Of a stretch of 64,000 nucleotides of DNA, positions 26,450 to 33,949 are shown piece by piece; position 1 is the stretch's first letter; each line of letters starts with the position of its first letter. The stretch is taken from contig CAZODI010000002.1 of assembly GCA_964578535.1 (NCBI GenBank), forward strand, positions 88,125-152,124, written 5' to 3'. Source of the stretch: PHBD01 sp964578535. Its GTDB lineage: Bacteria > Desulfobacterota > Syntrophia > Syntrophales > PHBD01. A program made the translations under genes and the position numbers. The notes under the pieces were generated by a model, which was not told the origin of the DNA, did not search any database, and saw nothing but the letters and a program-made list of their open reading frames with translations.

Positions 26450-26665
26450 ATGGCAGTAGAAGTTGTGGCCCCGATGCCGGGGACCATTGCGGAGATTCTG
26501 GTGAGCGTCGGTGATGAAGTGAAGGCGGATGAAGAGTTGATCATCCTGGAGGCCATGAAGATGGAAAACCCCATCGTCGCCCCGGCCGATGGAAAGGTCA
26601 CCGAGATCAAGGTGGAGGAAAAGGACAAGGTCGACACCAATCAGGTTCTGGTCGTTCTGGGGTAG
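26450..26665 (+). CDS. Biotin carboxyl carrier protein (free biotinyl domain)
   Basis: A 71-aa single biotinyl domain. The biotin acceptor Lys is in the EAMKME motif, in the hairpin between the two halves of the flattened barrel; VVAPMPGTIAEI opens the fold. There is no Ala/Pro linker and no extra domain, so it must dock to the carboxyltransferase as a separate protein, like the carrier of multi-subunit decarboxylases. GGAGG lies 7 bp upstream. A strong terminator follows 20 bp after the stop. Confidence 0.92.
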   Translation: MAVEVVAPMPGTIAEILVSVGDEVKADEELIILEAMKMENPIVAPADGKVTEIKVEEKDKVDTNQVLVVLG

Positions 26666-26685
26666 CCGATATCCCTGGATTCAAG

Positions 26686-26731
26686 ATAGAGATCCCCCGG
26701 TCCGGATATGGGCACGGGGGATTTCTATTTA
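26686..26731 (+). terminator. Rho-independent terminator of the biotin-dependent operon
   Basis: Arms 26686-26699 (ATAGAGATCCCCCG) and 26715-26728 pair over 14 positions with one G-U pair. The 3' arm ends T-rich (TTTCTATTT). Confidence 0.75.
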
Positions 26732-26732
26732 C

Positions 26733-26854
26733 GGGCCGCTCAAAAGCGCCCGTCTGCTTCGTTTCCCTCATCCTGTGATGCTCGACGTACGTCAGAGTAC
26801 GCCTCGCGGCCCAGGATATCGGGCGTCTTGCATCCGGACGTTTTTGCGCGGCCC
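26733..26854. repeat. Palindromic intergenic repeat (MITE/REP-like)
   Basis: A 122-bp element bounded by imperfect terminal inverted repeats: 26733-26751 and 26836-26854 match at 16 of 19 positions. Near the centre is the perfect palindrome GACGTACGTC (26784-26793). It has no coding capacity. A degenerate second copy of the left part (TCTGCTTCGTT...CTCATCC) lies at 26947-26967. The rest of 26855-26990 holds nothing else I can name. Confidence 0.6.
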
Positions 26855-26990
26855 TTGCCTTTACTATGAATATTATCAGACTGCATCCAACCGTTTTTTC
26901 AATAGACTGGGATGCTGGTTTGTTTACGGCGGCCTGAATAGCGCACTCTGCTTCGTTGTACTCATCCCGGACCATTCGGCGGAACGGCGG

Positions 26991-27707
26991 TCATTTCTTT
27001 TCCCCGCCGGGAATCTTCATCTGAAACTTCCCGTGGCAGTCGAGGCAGTAAACCTTGGACGGACCGTGGGCCTTGTGGCAGACGGTGCAGGCGATCTCCC
27101 CCAGGTGGGACTTGTGGGGGTTCCGGTCCTTGAAGTCCTTGGGCTCCGTCTTCCGGGCCAGTTTCTCCATCGGACCGTGGCAGGCCAGGCAGCGGGCGTT
27201 TTCCACCGTGTCGTCCGGTTTGGGCAGCGCCTTGCCGTGGCAGCTGGCACAGGCCACCCCCTTGTCGGCATGGAGCTTCGCCGTGTATTCCTCCTTGGCC
27301 AGGGTGCTGTAAATCTCCTTGAGCAGGTCCATGTCCTCCCGGGTCGGGGCTCCCCAGCTTCCCTTCACGCCGACGAGTCCGAAGCTCTTGCCGGGCGTCC
27401 AGGCGTGGCAGGTCAGGCAGTCGAGGCTGCCCTTCGGGGGGATGTGACCGGTGTGGATCTTGACGGAGAAGGGACGCTTCTTCGCCTCGCCGCTCATGTC
27501 GGGGGCGTGGCACGCAAGGCAGGACGCCAGGTCTTTTCCCGTTACGGGGGGGTGGGTCTTTCCGACGACGGCCTTCAGGTCCGCATGGCAGGAACTGCAG
27601 GAGACCCCGGTTTTTTTTGCCGCCCCGTCGGCGTTTCCCCCGGGCAGGACGAGAAGGACCGCCAGGACTGCCGGCAACAGGAACAGCAGGAAATATCTCT
27701 TCTTCAT
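26991..27707 (-). CDS. Periplasmic seven-haem cytochrome c
   Basis: A 238-aa exported cytochrome. The signal peptide (MKKRYFLLFLLPAVLAVLLV) is followed by seven CXXCH haem-binding motifs: CSSCH, CLACH, CLTCH, CASCH, CLACH, CTVCH and CLDCH. Additional His residues can serve as distal ligands. ATG 27707 has GGGAAGG upstream; the longer upstream frame lacks a signal. It follows the exported flavoprotein gene on the same strand, matching flavocytochrome-type systems in which a multihaem cytochrome feeds electrons to a periplasmic flavin reductase. No cytoplasmic-membrane quinol oxidase for it is seen here. Confidence 0.93.
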   Translation of the reverse strand: MKKRYFLLFLLPAVLAVLLVLPGGNADGAAKKTGVSCSSCHADLKAVVGKTHPPVTGKDLASCLACHAPDMSGEAKKRPFSVKIHTGHIPPKGSLDCLTCHAWTPGKSFGLVGVKGSWGAPTREDMDLLKEIYSTLAKEEYTAKLHADKGVACASCHGKALPKPDDTVENARCLACHGPMEKLARKTEPKDFKDRNPHKSHLGEIACTVCHKAHGPSKVYCLDCHGKFQMKIPGGEKK

Positions 27708-27728
27708 GGATGGCCTTCCCTGAAAATG

Positions 27729-27763
27729 GGGGAGCCCGCGTGAAATCCCTTCGCGGGCTCCCC
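27729..27763 (-). terminator. Hairpin between flavoprotein and cytochrome genes
   Basis: A perfect 12-bp stem (GGGGAGCCCGCG and complement) with an 11-nt loop. On the minus strand it is followed by CATTTTC. It may attenuate cytochrome expression or protect the flavoprotein mRNA. Confidence 0.55.
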
Positions 27764-27789
27764 TGCTGGAGGTATGGCAGGTGTTTTTT

Positions 27790-29367
27790 CTAAGCCTTTG
27801 CAGCATTCCTTCCCGCCACGCGGCCGAACACCACGCAGTCAGGGATGGCGTTACTGCCGAGGCGGTTCGAGCCATGGACGCCGCCTGCAACTTCACCGGC
27901 GGCATACAGTTTCGGGATTACGGCTCCCATGACATCGACGACCTGGGCCTTCGGATTGATCCGGAGTCCACCCATGCAGTGATGCACGGCGGGCCATTGG
28001 GCGACGGAATAGAAAGGACCTTTCTTCATCGGGGTCATCGCCTTGGTGATCGGCTTGTTGAACTCGGGGTCCTTGCCTTCGGCCAGATAGCGGTTGTGCT
28101 TCTCGATCGTGTCAACGAGCGCATCTGCGGGAAGGCCGGTCTTCCTGGCCAGCTCGGCAATGGTATCGGCAACGACCAGCCGGCCTTTCTTCAAGCCCGC
28201 CTCAACCTCCTCCCGGGTTCCGCCGAACTTCTCGACCATTTCATCGCTGAAAATTGTGTAAGTGGGTTTCCCCTGGGGGCCGAGGGCGATCTGGGCAAAG
28301 CTAACATGGTCGCGCCGCGCGAGCTCGCTGATGAAGCGCTTGCCCTGCTTGGTGACGTAGACAATGCCGTTGCCGGGTCCGTTGAAGGGATAGAGGGCCG
28401 GGGTGTCGAGGATGCCCGTGTCCGGTGCGGCATAGGGATACAGCTGGATGAAGTTCATCTGCAGCGTGTCCGCACCGACACACTGGGCGTAGCGGATCAT
28501 CTCGCCCGTGGCGCCCGGGTGGTTTGTGCAGTTCCAGTCTCCGCCGGCCAGGTAGGGATAGTGGTCCGCGCGCATTTTCATGTCGCGGCTGAACCCGCCG
28601 GAGGCGAGGATCAGGCCCTTGTTGATCTTGATGTTGATGACTCTCCGGCCCCGCTTCACCTCCACACCCAGGACGGGGCTCTTGGGATCGGCATCCTTCC
28701 GCCAGATCCATTTCACCTCGGAGCCGAGACGAATCTGGGCGCCGTTCTTTTCGGCGATCCTCTTGAGGGCGTCCACGTACACCTTTCCAATACCGGCCGC
28801 ATGGGTCCGGTAGGCCGAGTGGCCGCCGGCCCGGACCACCGTCGGACGGATCTTGGCGCCGCCCTCGTCGATCATCCAGTTCAGGGCGTCCGTCGCACCG
28901 TCCGCCATGACCTTGACCAGTTCCGGGATGCTGAAGAAGTCGCCTCCCTTGAGGGTGTCCTTGACGTGGAGGTCAACGCTGTCATCGCCCAGATTGAGCT
29001 TCTGGCGATAGTGGAACTTGTCATCCCAGGAGGCGTAGACGCCCCCGTTGATGATGGAGTTGCCGCCGTAGGTGGGCATTTTCTCCAGAACAAGGACTTT
29101 CGCCCCGTCGGCCGTCGCCTGCGCGGCAGCGGAGCAACCGGCGAACCCGGAACCCACGACGACCACATCCCATGTTTCGTCCCACTTGGTGGGCAGTTTC
29201 CGGACCATGGCCTCGGCCGATCCCGGTGCCGCAAGGTTCAGGGCCATCCCGCTGCCGGCGGCAAGGGCACCCATGGCCAGAGCCCCCTTCAGGACCGAGC
29301 GGCGGCTCATCTCTTTCAGAGAGTTCATTTCCGTGCGTACCTCGTCCATTTCGTGTTCTTCCTTCAT
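27790..29367 (-). CDS. Tat-exported FAD-dependent reductase (FccA/UrdA-like flavoprotein)
   Basis: A 525-aa flavoprotein of the fumarate reductase/urocanate reductase family. It has a twin-arginine signal (SRRSVLKG, Arg 22-23), so it is folded and exported with its flavin. The FAD motif is VVVGSGFAGCSAAAQA, with LILASGGFSRD, HHCMGGLRI and GEVAGGVHGSNRLGSNA in order. By eye against Shewanella FccA, the His of QAHPT is Tyr (QLYPY) and the proton-donor Arg of VRGNG is Pro (GPGNG). The substrate is therefore probably not fumarate. ATG 29367 has AGGAGG 7 bp upstream. It pairs with the seven-haem cytochrome downstream. Confidence 0.9.
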   Translation of the reverse strand: MKEEHEMDEVRTEMNSLKEMSRRSVLKGALAMGALAAGSGMALNLAAPGSAEAMVRKLPTKWDETWDVVVVGSGFAGCSAAAQATADGAKVLVLEKMPTYGGNSIINGGVYASWDDKFHYRQKLNLGDDSVDLHVKDTLKGGDFFSIPELVKVMADGATDALNWMIDEGGAKIRPTVVRAGGHSAYRTHAAGIGKVYVDALKRIAEKNGAQIRLGSEVKWIWRKDADPKSPVLGVEVKRGRRVINIKINKGLILASGGFSRDMKMRADHYPYLAGGDWNCTNHPGATGEMIRYAQCVGADTLQMNFIQLYPYAAPDTGILDTPALYPFNGPGNGIVYVTKQGKRFISELARRDHVSFAQIALGPQGKPTYTIFSDEMVEKFGGTREEVEAGLKKGRLVVADTIAELARKTGLPADALVDTIEKHNRYLAEGKDPEFNKPITKAMTPMKKGPFYSVAQWPAVHHCMGGLRINPKAQVVDVMGAVIPKLYAAGEVAGGVHGSNRLGSNAIPDCVVFGRVAGRNAAKA

Positions 29368-29780
29368 GAGAAACCTCCTGATCATAATCGTTTTTTCACC
29401 GGACGGACGGAGCGGCTTCAGTTCGCCGCTGCACCGCCACTCCTGATGGTTTTTCTTGACGACCCCGTCATGGGGCACTTTGAGGCAGGTATATCATGCT
29501 GGGGATGAAGTAATAAGGTTACATATAAGGTAATAAACGGGTATATGTATATAGCCAATAAATTGAAGAATGATTGGGGAATCCTAAGGGTAAAGAAAGG
29601 GAGTGGTTGGTAATATCTTGAATTAATAAATGGTTACGGACTCGCTGTCTGAAAATGGAAGAATGATTTCCACCCGCTATCCTTGCCTCAGGGTGGACGG
29701 GTGGACCGAACCGCCCGGAGACATCGGCAGGGATGGTTCGGGTATTTATATGTACCCGAAATATTGGATGGCGATGGCAT
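29368..29780. other. AT-rich gap between the two flavoprotein genes
   Basis: 413 bp. About 29500-29640 is markedly AT-rich for this chromosome (runs such as GGTATATGTATATAGCC). It probably holds the promoter and regulator sites for the exported flavoprotein on the minus strand. Two near-identical heptamers (AAGGTTA, AAGGTAA) lie close together near 29515-29535. A hairpin with arms TTCGGGTA/TACCCGAA at 29737-29760 lies just after the stop of the upstream flavoprotein gene. I see no gene. Confidence 0.5.
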
Positions 29781-31196
29781 TCATCCCGATGAAGACGGCC
29801 TTGGCGTTTCCTGCGCCGCATTCCTCCCGGCAATGCGGCCAAAAACAAGGCATTCCGTGATGGCGTTGCTTCCCAGGCGGCTTGCGCCGTGGACGCCGCC
29901 TGAAATTTCACCGGCTGCATAGAAACGTGCGATCGGGAGGCGGGTTTCGATGTGAATCACCCGCGCCATCCGGTCGATCTGGATGCCTCCCATGCAGTGG
30001 TGAACCTTGGAGACGAGCCGGATTACATAATATGGCGGCTGGCTGATGGGGGCGATATCCTTCTGGATCGGTTTCCCGAACTCGTCATCTCGTCCTTTTG
30101 CCACGAAGCGATTGTATGCATCGAGGGTGTCCCGAAGCGCCTGCAGCGGGATGCCATGGGCCGTTGCGATCATCTCCAGGGTGTCGTATTTTTTTACAAC
30201 CCCGCGCTTCAGGCACTGGTTCAGCGTTGTGGCGTGCATGACCCCGAGACGGTCGACGATGGCGATCGCCTCGCGGCCGCTGCTCAGCATGGCGTCGACG
30301 AGCAGTTTGCGGTCCGCAAGTTCGTTGACGAACCGCCTTCCCGTTTCGATGTTGATCAGAATGCCATAGGGGAACCCTGCCAGGAGGGAAAACATGGATC
30401 CGACGCCGAAACCTTCCTCGTCGCGCGAAGCCCAGGGGCCGAGCTGGATCATGGACAGCTGGACGGGAGTGGCCCCGGCCTTCAGGGCCAGGATCAGGCT
30501 CTCAGCGGTGGCTCCCGGATGATTCGTGCTCTCAATGTCTTCTGTCAGCATCGGACTCTGGATCATTCGGAATGCCTTGTCCCGGCTGAAGCCGCCTGTG
30601 GCGAGAATGAGTCCCCGGCGAGCCCTGATCCGTTTCAAGCGGCCGCTTTCCCTGTCGGGGAAGATGTATCCCTCCATGACCTCGACCCCTTCGATCCCGC
30701 CGTCGCCGTCGCTGACAAGCCCGGCAAGAAACGTTTTCAGGCGGATCGGGATGTTCCTCTCCCGGCATCGGATCAGCATGGGCTTGATCAGGCCGGCGCC
30801 CGATGTGGTCATGGTGTTGTAGGTTCGGGGTACGGAATGTCCGCCGAGGTGGTTCAGGTTCTTCTTGTACTCCACACCCAGGTCCTCAATGGTCCATCGG
30901 AGCGCCTCGACGGAGCCTTCCGCGACGGTGCGCGCCAGGTCGGCATAATTGAAATTAAGCCCTGCGCGAAGCATGTCCGCCAGCATCAGTTCCGGTGAAT
31001 CCTCGATTCCCTCCGCTTTCTGGAGCGGCGAGCCGGCGGCGGCAACCAGTCCCCCGCTGATTGCGGAATTTCCACCGGGTACCCGCATCTTTTCCAGGAC
31101 TACGATGGAGGAACATGTGTTGCTTGCCTCCAGTGCGGCAGAGAGACCGGCGAAACCCGATCCGATGACGACGATGTCGTGTTCTTCATCCCACAT
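29781..31196 (-). CDS. Cytoplasmic FAD-dependent reductase-like flavoprotein
   Basis: A 471-aa paralogue of the exported flavoprotein, without a signal peptide, so cytoplasmic. IVVIGSGFAGLSAALEA binds FAD, and LILATGGFSRDKAFR, VHHCMGGIQID and GEISGGVHGASRLGSNA follow. The positions matching the catalytic His and Arg of fumarate reductase read QLGPW and GFPYG, so both are changed, and differently from the exported paralogue. ATG 31196 has GGGGAA upstream. It lies between the PAS/LuxR regulator and the exported flavoprotein in one direction. The substrate is unknown; an enoate reductase or dehydrogenase is plausible. Confidence 0.87.
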   Translation of the reverse strand: MWDEEHDIVVIGSGFAGLSAALEASNTCSSIVVLEKMRVPGGNSAISGGLVAAAGSPLQKAEGIEDSPELMLADMLRAGLNFNYADLARTVAEGSVEALRWTIEDLGVEYKKNLNHLGGHSVPRTYNTMTTSGAGLIKPMLIRCRERNIPIRLKTFLAGLVSDGDGGIEGVEVMEGYIFPDRESGRLKRIRARRGLILATGGFSRDKAFRMIQSPMLTEDIESTNHPGATAESLILALKAGATPVQLSMIQLGPWASRDEEGFGVGSMFSLLAGFPYGILINIETGRRFVNELADRKLLVDAMLSSGREAIAIVDRLGVMHATTLNQCLKRGVVKKYDTLEMIATAHGIPLQALRDTLDAYNRFVAKGRDDEFGKPIQKDIAPISQPPYYVIRLVSKVHHCMGGIQIDRMARVIHIETRLPIARFYAAGEISGGVHGASRLGSNAITECLVFGRIAGRNAAQETPRPSSSG

Positions 31197-31301
31197 GGTT
31201 TTCCCCTGTTCCCATGAAACCGCCTGCTTCTGCAAACGAGGCGGCGAATCGCATTCTCCGGTGCTTCCCAGCATGCCTTATATAAGCCCTGAACGGAATG
31301 T

Positions 31302-32978
31302 TCAAAGATTCCGATTTGCCAGGAAGGCATGGAGATTCACTTTCTCCCCCTTGAGCTTCAGCTTTCTCCGGATATTCTTGCGATGGGTCTGGATGGTGTC
31401 GAAGGAGAGATTCATGCTCTCGCAGATCTCCTTGGTCGACCGGCCGGCCTGAATGAAACGGCAGACCTCGATCTCCGTGCGGCTCAACTTCAGGAGATCG
31501 GCATCCAGCTCCTTCTTGAAGCCCGTGGTCAACGACAGGAGCTGCTCCCGGAACAGCTCGATATAGCTTCTTCTGACCGTGGTTTCCGCCGCCCTCTCAA
31601 TTTTATCGAGGGCCGGCAGCAGGGTCATCCGGATTTTCGACGCTACCCGGTTCTCGAGTTCCTTCTGCTCATTTTCGATGCTCTTCATGACGTTTTTCAA
31701 CGTCAGATTCATTTCCTCCGTTTGCTTTTTTTCTTCGTTCAGCCTGTTTTCGAGGGTTGTGCGATGGGAGTTGTCGTGCACGATGATGGGCCAGCACCTT
31801 GTTTCGTTGATGTCGATCCGGGTAGCCGTCATGGTGGCCGGAAACACTCTCCCGTCCACGTAGATGCCCGTCAGCTCCGTGCTCTGCCTCTGCCCTTCGA
31901 TCAGATTGCTGAAGAGGTCTGCGAGCTGCCGTGCCCCCGCATCGTCGGTCAACGAGCGGATGTCGATTCCAATCAGGTTCTGTTCGAGCAGCCCGAAAAT
32001 TTCACTGGCTCTGTGATTGGCCCGGATGATTTCAAAGTCTTCATCGACGACCAGGATTCCTTCACCTGCAGCCATGGTGACGGCGGACAGAATCTTCTCC
32101 GTTGCCGCCTGGGCAAGGGCCCTGTCCGCCGCCAGCCGCTCGAGGGAAATCCTCTGGTCCACCACGCGCGTGATATCGTGCATGATCACCAGGGCCTGTC
32201 CCGGATGTCCCGCATCCGGTTCCATGGGGAGGATCCGCATGCAGAAGAAGAAGTGCGAACCCGGTTTGTTGAGGACGATTTCATGGACCTGGCCGGCAGG
32301 ATAGATCTCGAAGATTTCCCGGGAGGAAGCCGTAGTCCGTTCCAGCAGTTGTGCGAGGGGGCGCCCGATGATTTTCCGCTCCGCGAAGAACGCCGCGGCT
32401 TCAGGGTTGGACTCGATCACGATTCCCTCCGGATTCGTGATCAGCACGCAATCGGTTGTGCTCCTGAAAATGGTTTCATATTTCTGCTTGTCTATGATCA
32501 GGGAACGATAAGCCTGCTGGAGACTCTGTGTGGTTTCCGTCCTGTCGGACCGCTCCCAGTCCCTGACAAGTGCCGTTTCGATGCAGTCTGTCGCCCGGCG
32601 CCAACCCAGGAGAGCCGACACTTTTGTCTTTTCCGGCAGCTCCGTGTGAAGGATGCCGTCTTCAGCGGCGCATGCCGCCAGCTTGATGGATCCAAGGATG
32701 TACTCCGGGCACACCCCCCGGCTTCGGTGCTCCCGGATCCGTTCCATCAGCGCCCGCACCGGAACGGGCATCTCTTCATCGGGATGCAGGAGCACGGAGA
32801 AGGCGGGTTTTTCCCGCTCCAGCTTCAGTATGGAGGAGATCCCGTCCATGACTGCATCCAGTTCTTCCCGGCTGGAGGGGAGATAAAGCACATAACCCCG
32901 CTGACGCATGAGATGCATCCATTGCCGGAAAACGGTGTCCCTGCGTTCATCAAGTTGGGCGAGTGCCTTGTTTTTCAT
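31302..32978 (-). CDS. PAS-sensor transcriptional regulator with LuxR-type DNA-binding domain
   Basis: A 558-aa one-component regulator. Residues about 1-165 form an all-helical sensor-like domain resembling RsbRD-type N-termini (inference). Two PAS domains follow (about 170-285, YETIFRSTTDCVLITNPEGIV; about 300-420, AGEGILVVDEDFEIIRANHR). A coiled coil spans about 425-465. The C-terminal LuxR helix-turn-helix (about 495-555) reads LSRTEIEVCRFIQAGRSTKE and then SFDTIQTHRKNIRRKL. There is no receiver or kinase domain. It lies 105 bp upstream of the flavoprotein genes in the same direction and is the obvious candidate to control the reductase module, perhaps in response to its substrate. Confidence 0.87.
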   Translation of the reverse strand: MKNKALAQLDERRDTVFRQWMHLMRQRGYVLYLPSSREELDAVMDGISSILKLEREKPAFSVLLHPDEEMPVPVRALMERIREHRSRGVCPEYILGSIKLAACAAEDGILHTELPEKTKVSALLGWRRATDCIETALVRDWERSDRTETTQSLQQAYRSLIIDKQKYETIFRSTTDCVLITNPEGIVIESNPEAAAFFAERKIIGRPLAQLLERTTASSREIFEIYPAGQVHEIVLNKPGSHFFFCMRILPMEPDAGHPGQALVIMHDITRVVDQRISLERLAADRALAQAATEKILSAVTMAAGEGILVVDEDFEIIRANHRASEIFGLLEQNLIGIDIRSLTDDAGARQLADLFSNLIEGQRQSTELTGIYVDGRVFPATMTATRIDINETRCWPIIVHDNSHRTTLENRLNEEKKQTEEMNLTLKNVMKSIENEQKELENRVASKIRMTLLPALDKIERAAETTVRRSYIELFREQLLSLTTGFKKELDADLLKLSRTEIEVCRFIQAGRSTKEICESMNLSFDTIQTHRKNIRRKLKLKGEKVNLHAFLANRNL

Positions 32979-33417
32979 GCCGGTCCCTTGAGCGAATGTT
33001 TCAATCTTCCCGTTCGCGGGACAGATCCTTATTTTATTGGTGTTGTGCCGGCAGCCGGCGGCGTGAACGGATTGTCTGGAAGGGAATCCTCGATTCGGCT
33101 GAGATGCCGGCCGTCGGCACGGGAACGGCTACGGAGAGCCGGATTCGAAGAATGCCGCCATGCAGAAGGTAATAAAAAAGAGCTGCTGAATCAAAGTGAA
33201 GAAGTTTGTCCTTGTGGCCGAGCAGGCGTTTTCGAGGGAGGCATTTCCCCCATTCCGAGCCATGACGCGTAGGCGTGCTGCGTCTCCTTGCGAAAGCCCT
33301 GTATGATTCCCATGCTTGAGCAGTACTGGAGGGCACCCTGTCCGGTGATCGGGTGATGTCCGCGACCGGAGGAAGCATCCCGCAGTCCTCCGGCCGGCGG
33401 ACCTGTTCTTCCCGCCT
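32979..33417. other. Intergenic region upstream of the PAS/LuxR regulator
   Basis: 439 bp. It carries the upstream signals of the minus-strand regulator (SD AAGGGA at its end). On the minus strand a 40-codon frame from ATG 33313 to TGA 33191 has natural-looking composition (GIIQGFRKETQHAYASWLGM), and the same frame stays open upstream without a start. It could be a remnant or a microprotein. No SD is evident. Nothing else is recognisable. Confidence 0.4.
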
Positions 33418-33810
33418 TTATTTAATCGGCCATTCTCCCCGCTCTTTCAGGACTTCCCGGTAGACCTCGAGTGCCTCGTTGACGGCGGGCATGCCGGCGT
33501 AGGTAGCCACCTGGAAGAAGATCTCCGCCAGCTTCCTGGGGTCGCAGCCCACGTTCAGGGCTGCGTTGACGTGCAATTTCAACTCGCCCGTGGCCCGGAG
33601 GGCCGCCAGCATGGCGCAGGCCGCCATCTGCCTCTCCGGCAGGGTCAGCACCGTCCTGGAGTACAGGTTTCCCGTGATGAACCGGGAAAAGTCGTTGGCC
33701 AGATCCTTGTCGTACTGGCGCCACATCAGGTACGGGGGATCCATCTTGATCCCCTTGCCGAACAGCTTGGTCGCCGTCTCCTGGGTCTTCTTGTTGACGT
33801 CGTCGCTCAC
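33418..33810 (-). CDS. Carboxymuconolactone decarboxylase (AhpD-like) family protein
   Basis: A 130-aa all-helical CMD-family protein, usually trimeric or hexameric. LTLPERQMAACAMLAALRATGELKLHV is the conserved core helix pair with Cys and His; GCDPRKLAEIFFQVATYAGMPA follows. A CxxC redox pair as in AhpD is absent, so it is nearer the decarboxylase-type group. It starts at GTG 33810 with AGGAAG upstream. It is the last gene of a minus-strand set with the HDAC and hydantoinase homologues, 139 bp after the HDAC gene. Function unassigned. Confidence 0.88.
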   Translation of the reverse strand: MSDDVNKKTQETATKLFGKGIKMDPPYLMWRQYDKDLANDFSRFITGNLYSRTVLTLPERQMAACAMLAALRATGELKLHVNAALNVGCDPRKLAEIFFQVATYAGMPAVNEALEVYREVLKERGEWPIK

Positions 33811-33949
33811 GCTTCCTCTCCTTTCTCCTTGGTTACATTTCCACCGGGTGCGGTAGCCCGGTTTTATAGCCTGGTGCTTTCTTCTTCCCGGGAGGGATTG
33901 CAGTCCGGTTTCCTCCCGGTCCTGCCGGGAGCACGCATCACGGTTGCGG

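Noticed and set aside
22548..26665. Calling the biotin module a complete leucine-degradation (liu) operon
   Set aside because: No biotin carboxylase or isovaleryl-CoA dehydrogenase is in the operon, and the lyase lacks the catalytic Cys.
26589..27743. Plus-strand open frame from the biotin carrier through the cytochrome region
   Set aside because: It crosses a strong terminator and the palindromic repeat and is antisense to a cytochrome with seven CXXCH motifs.
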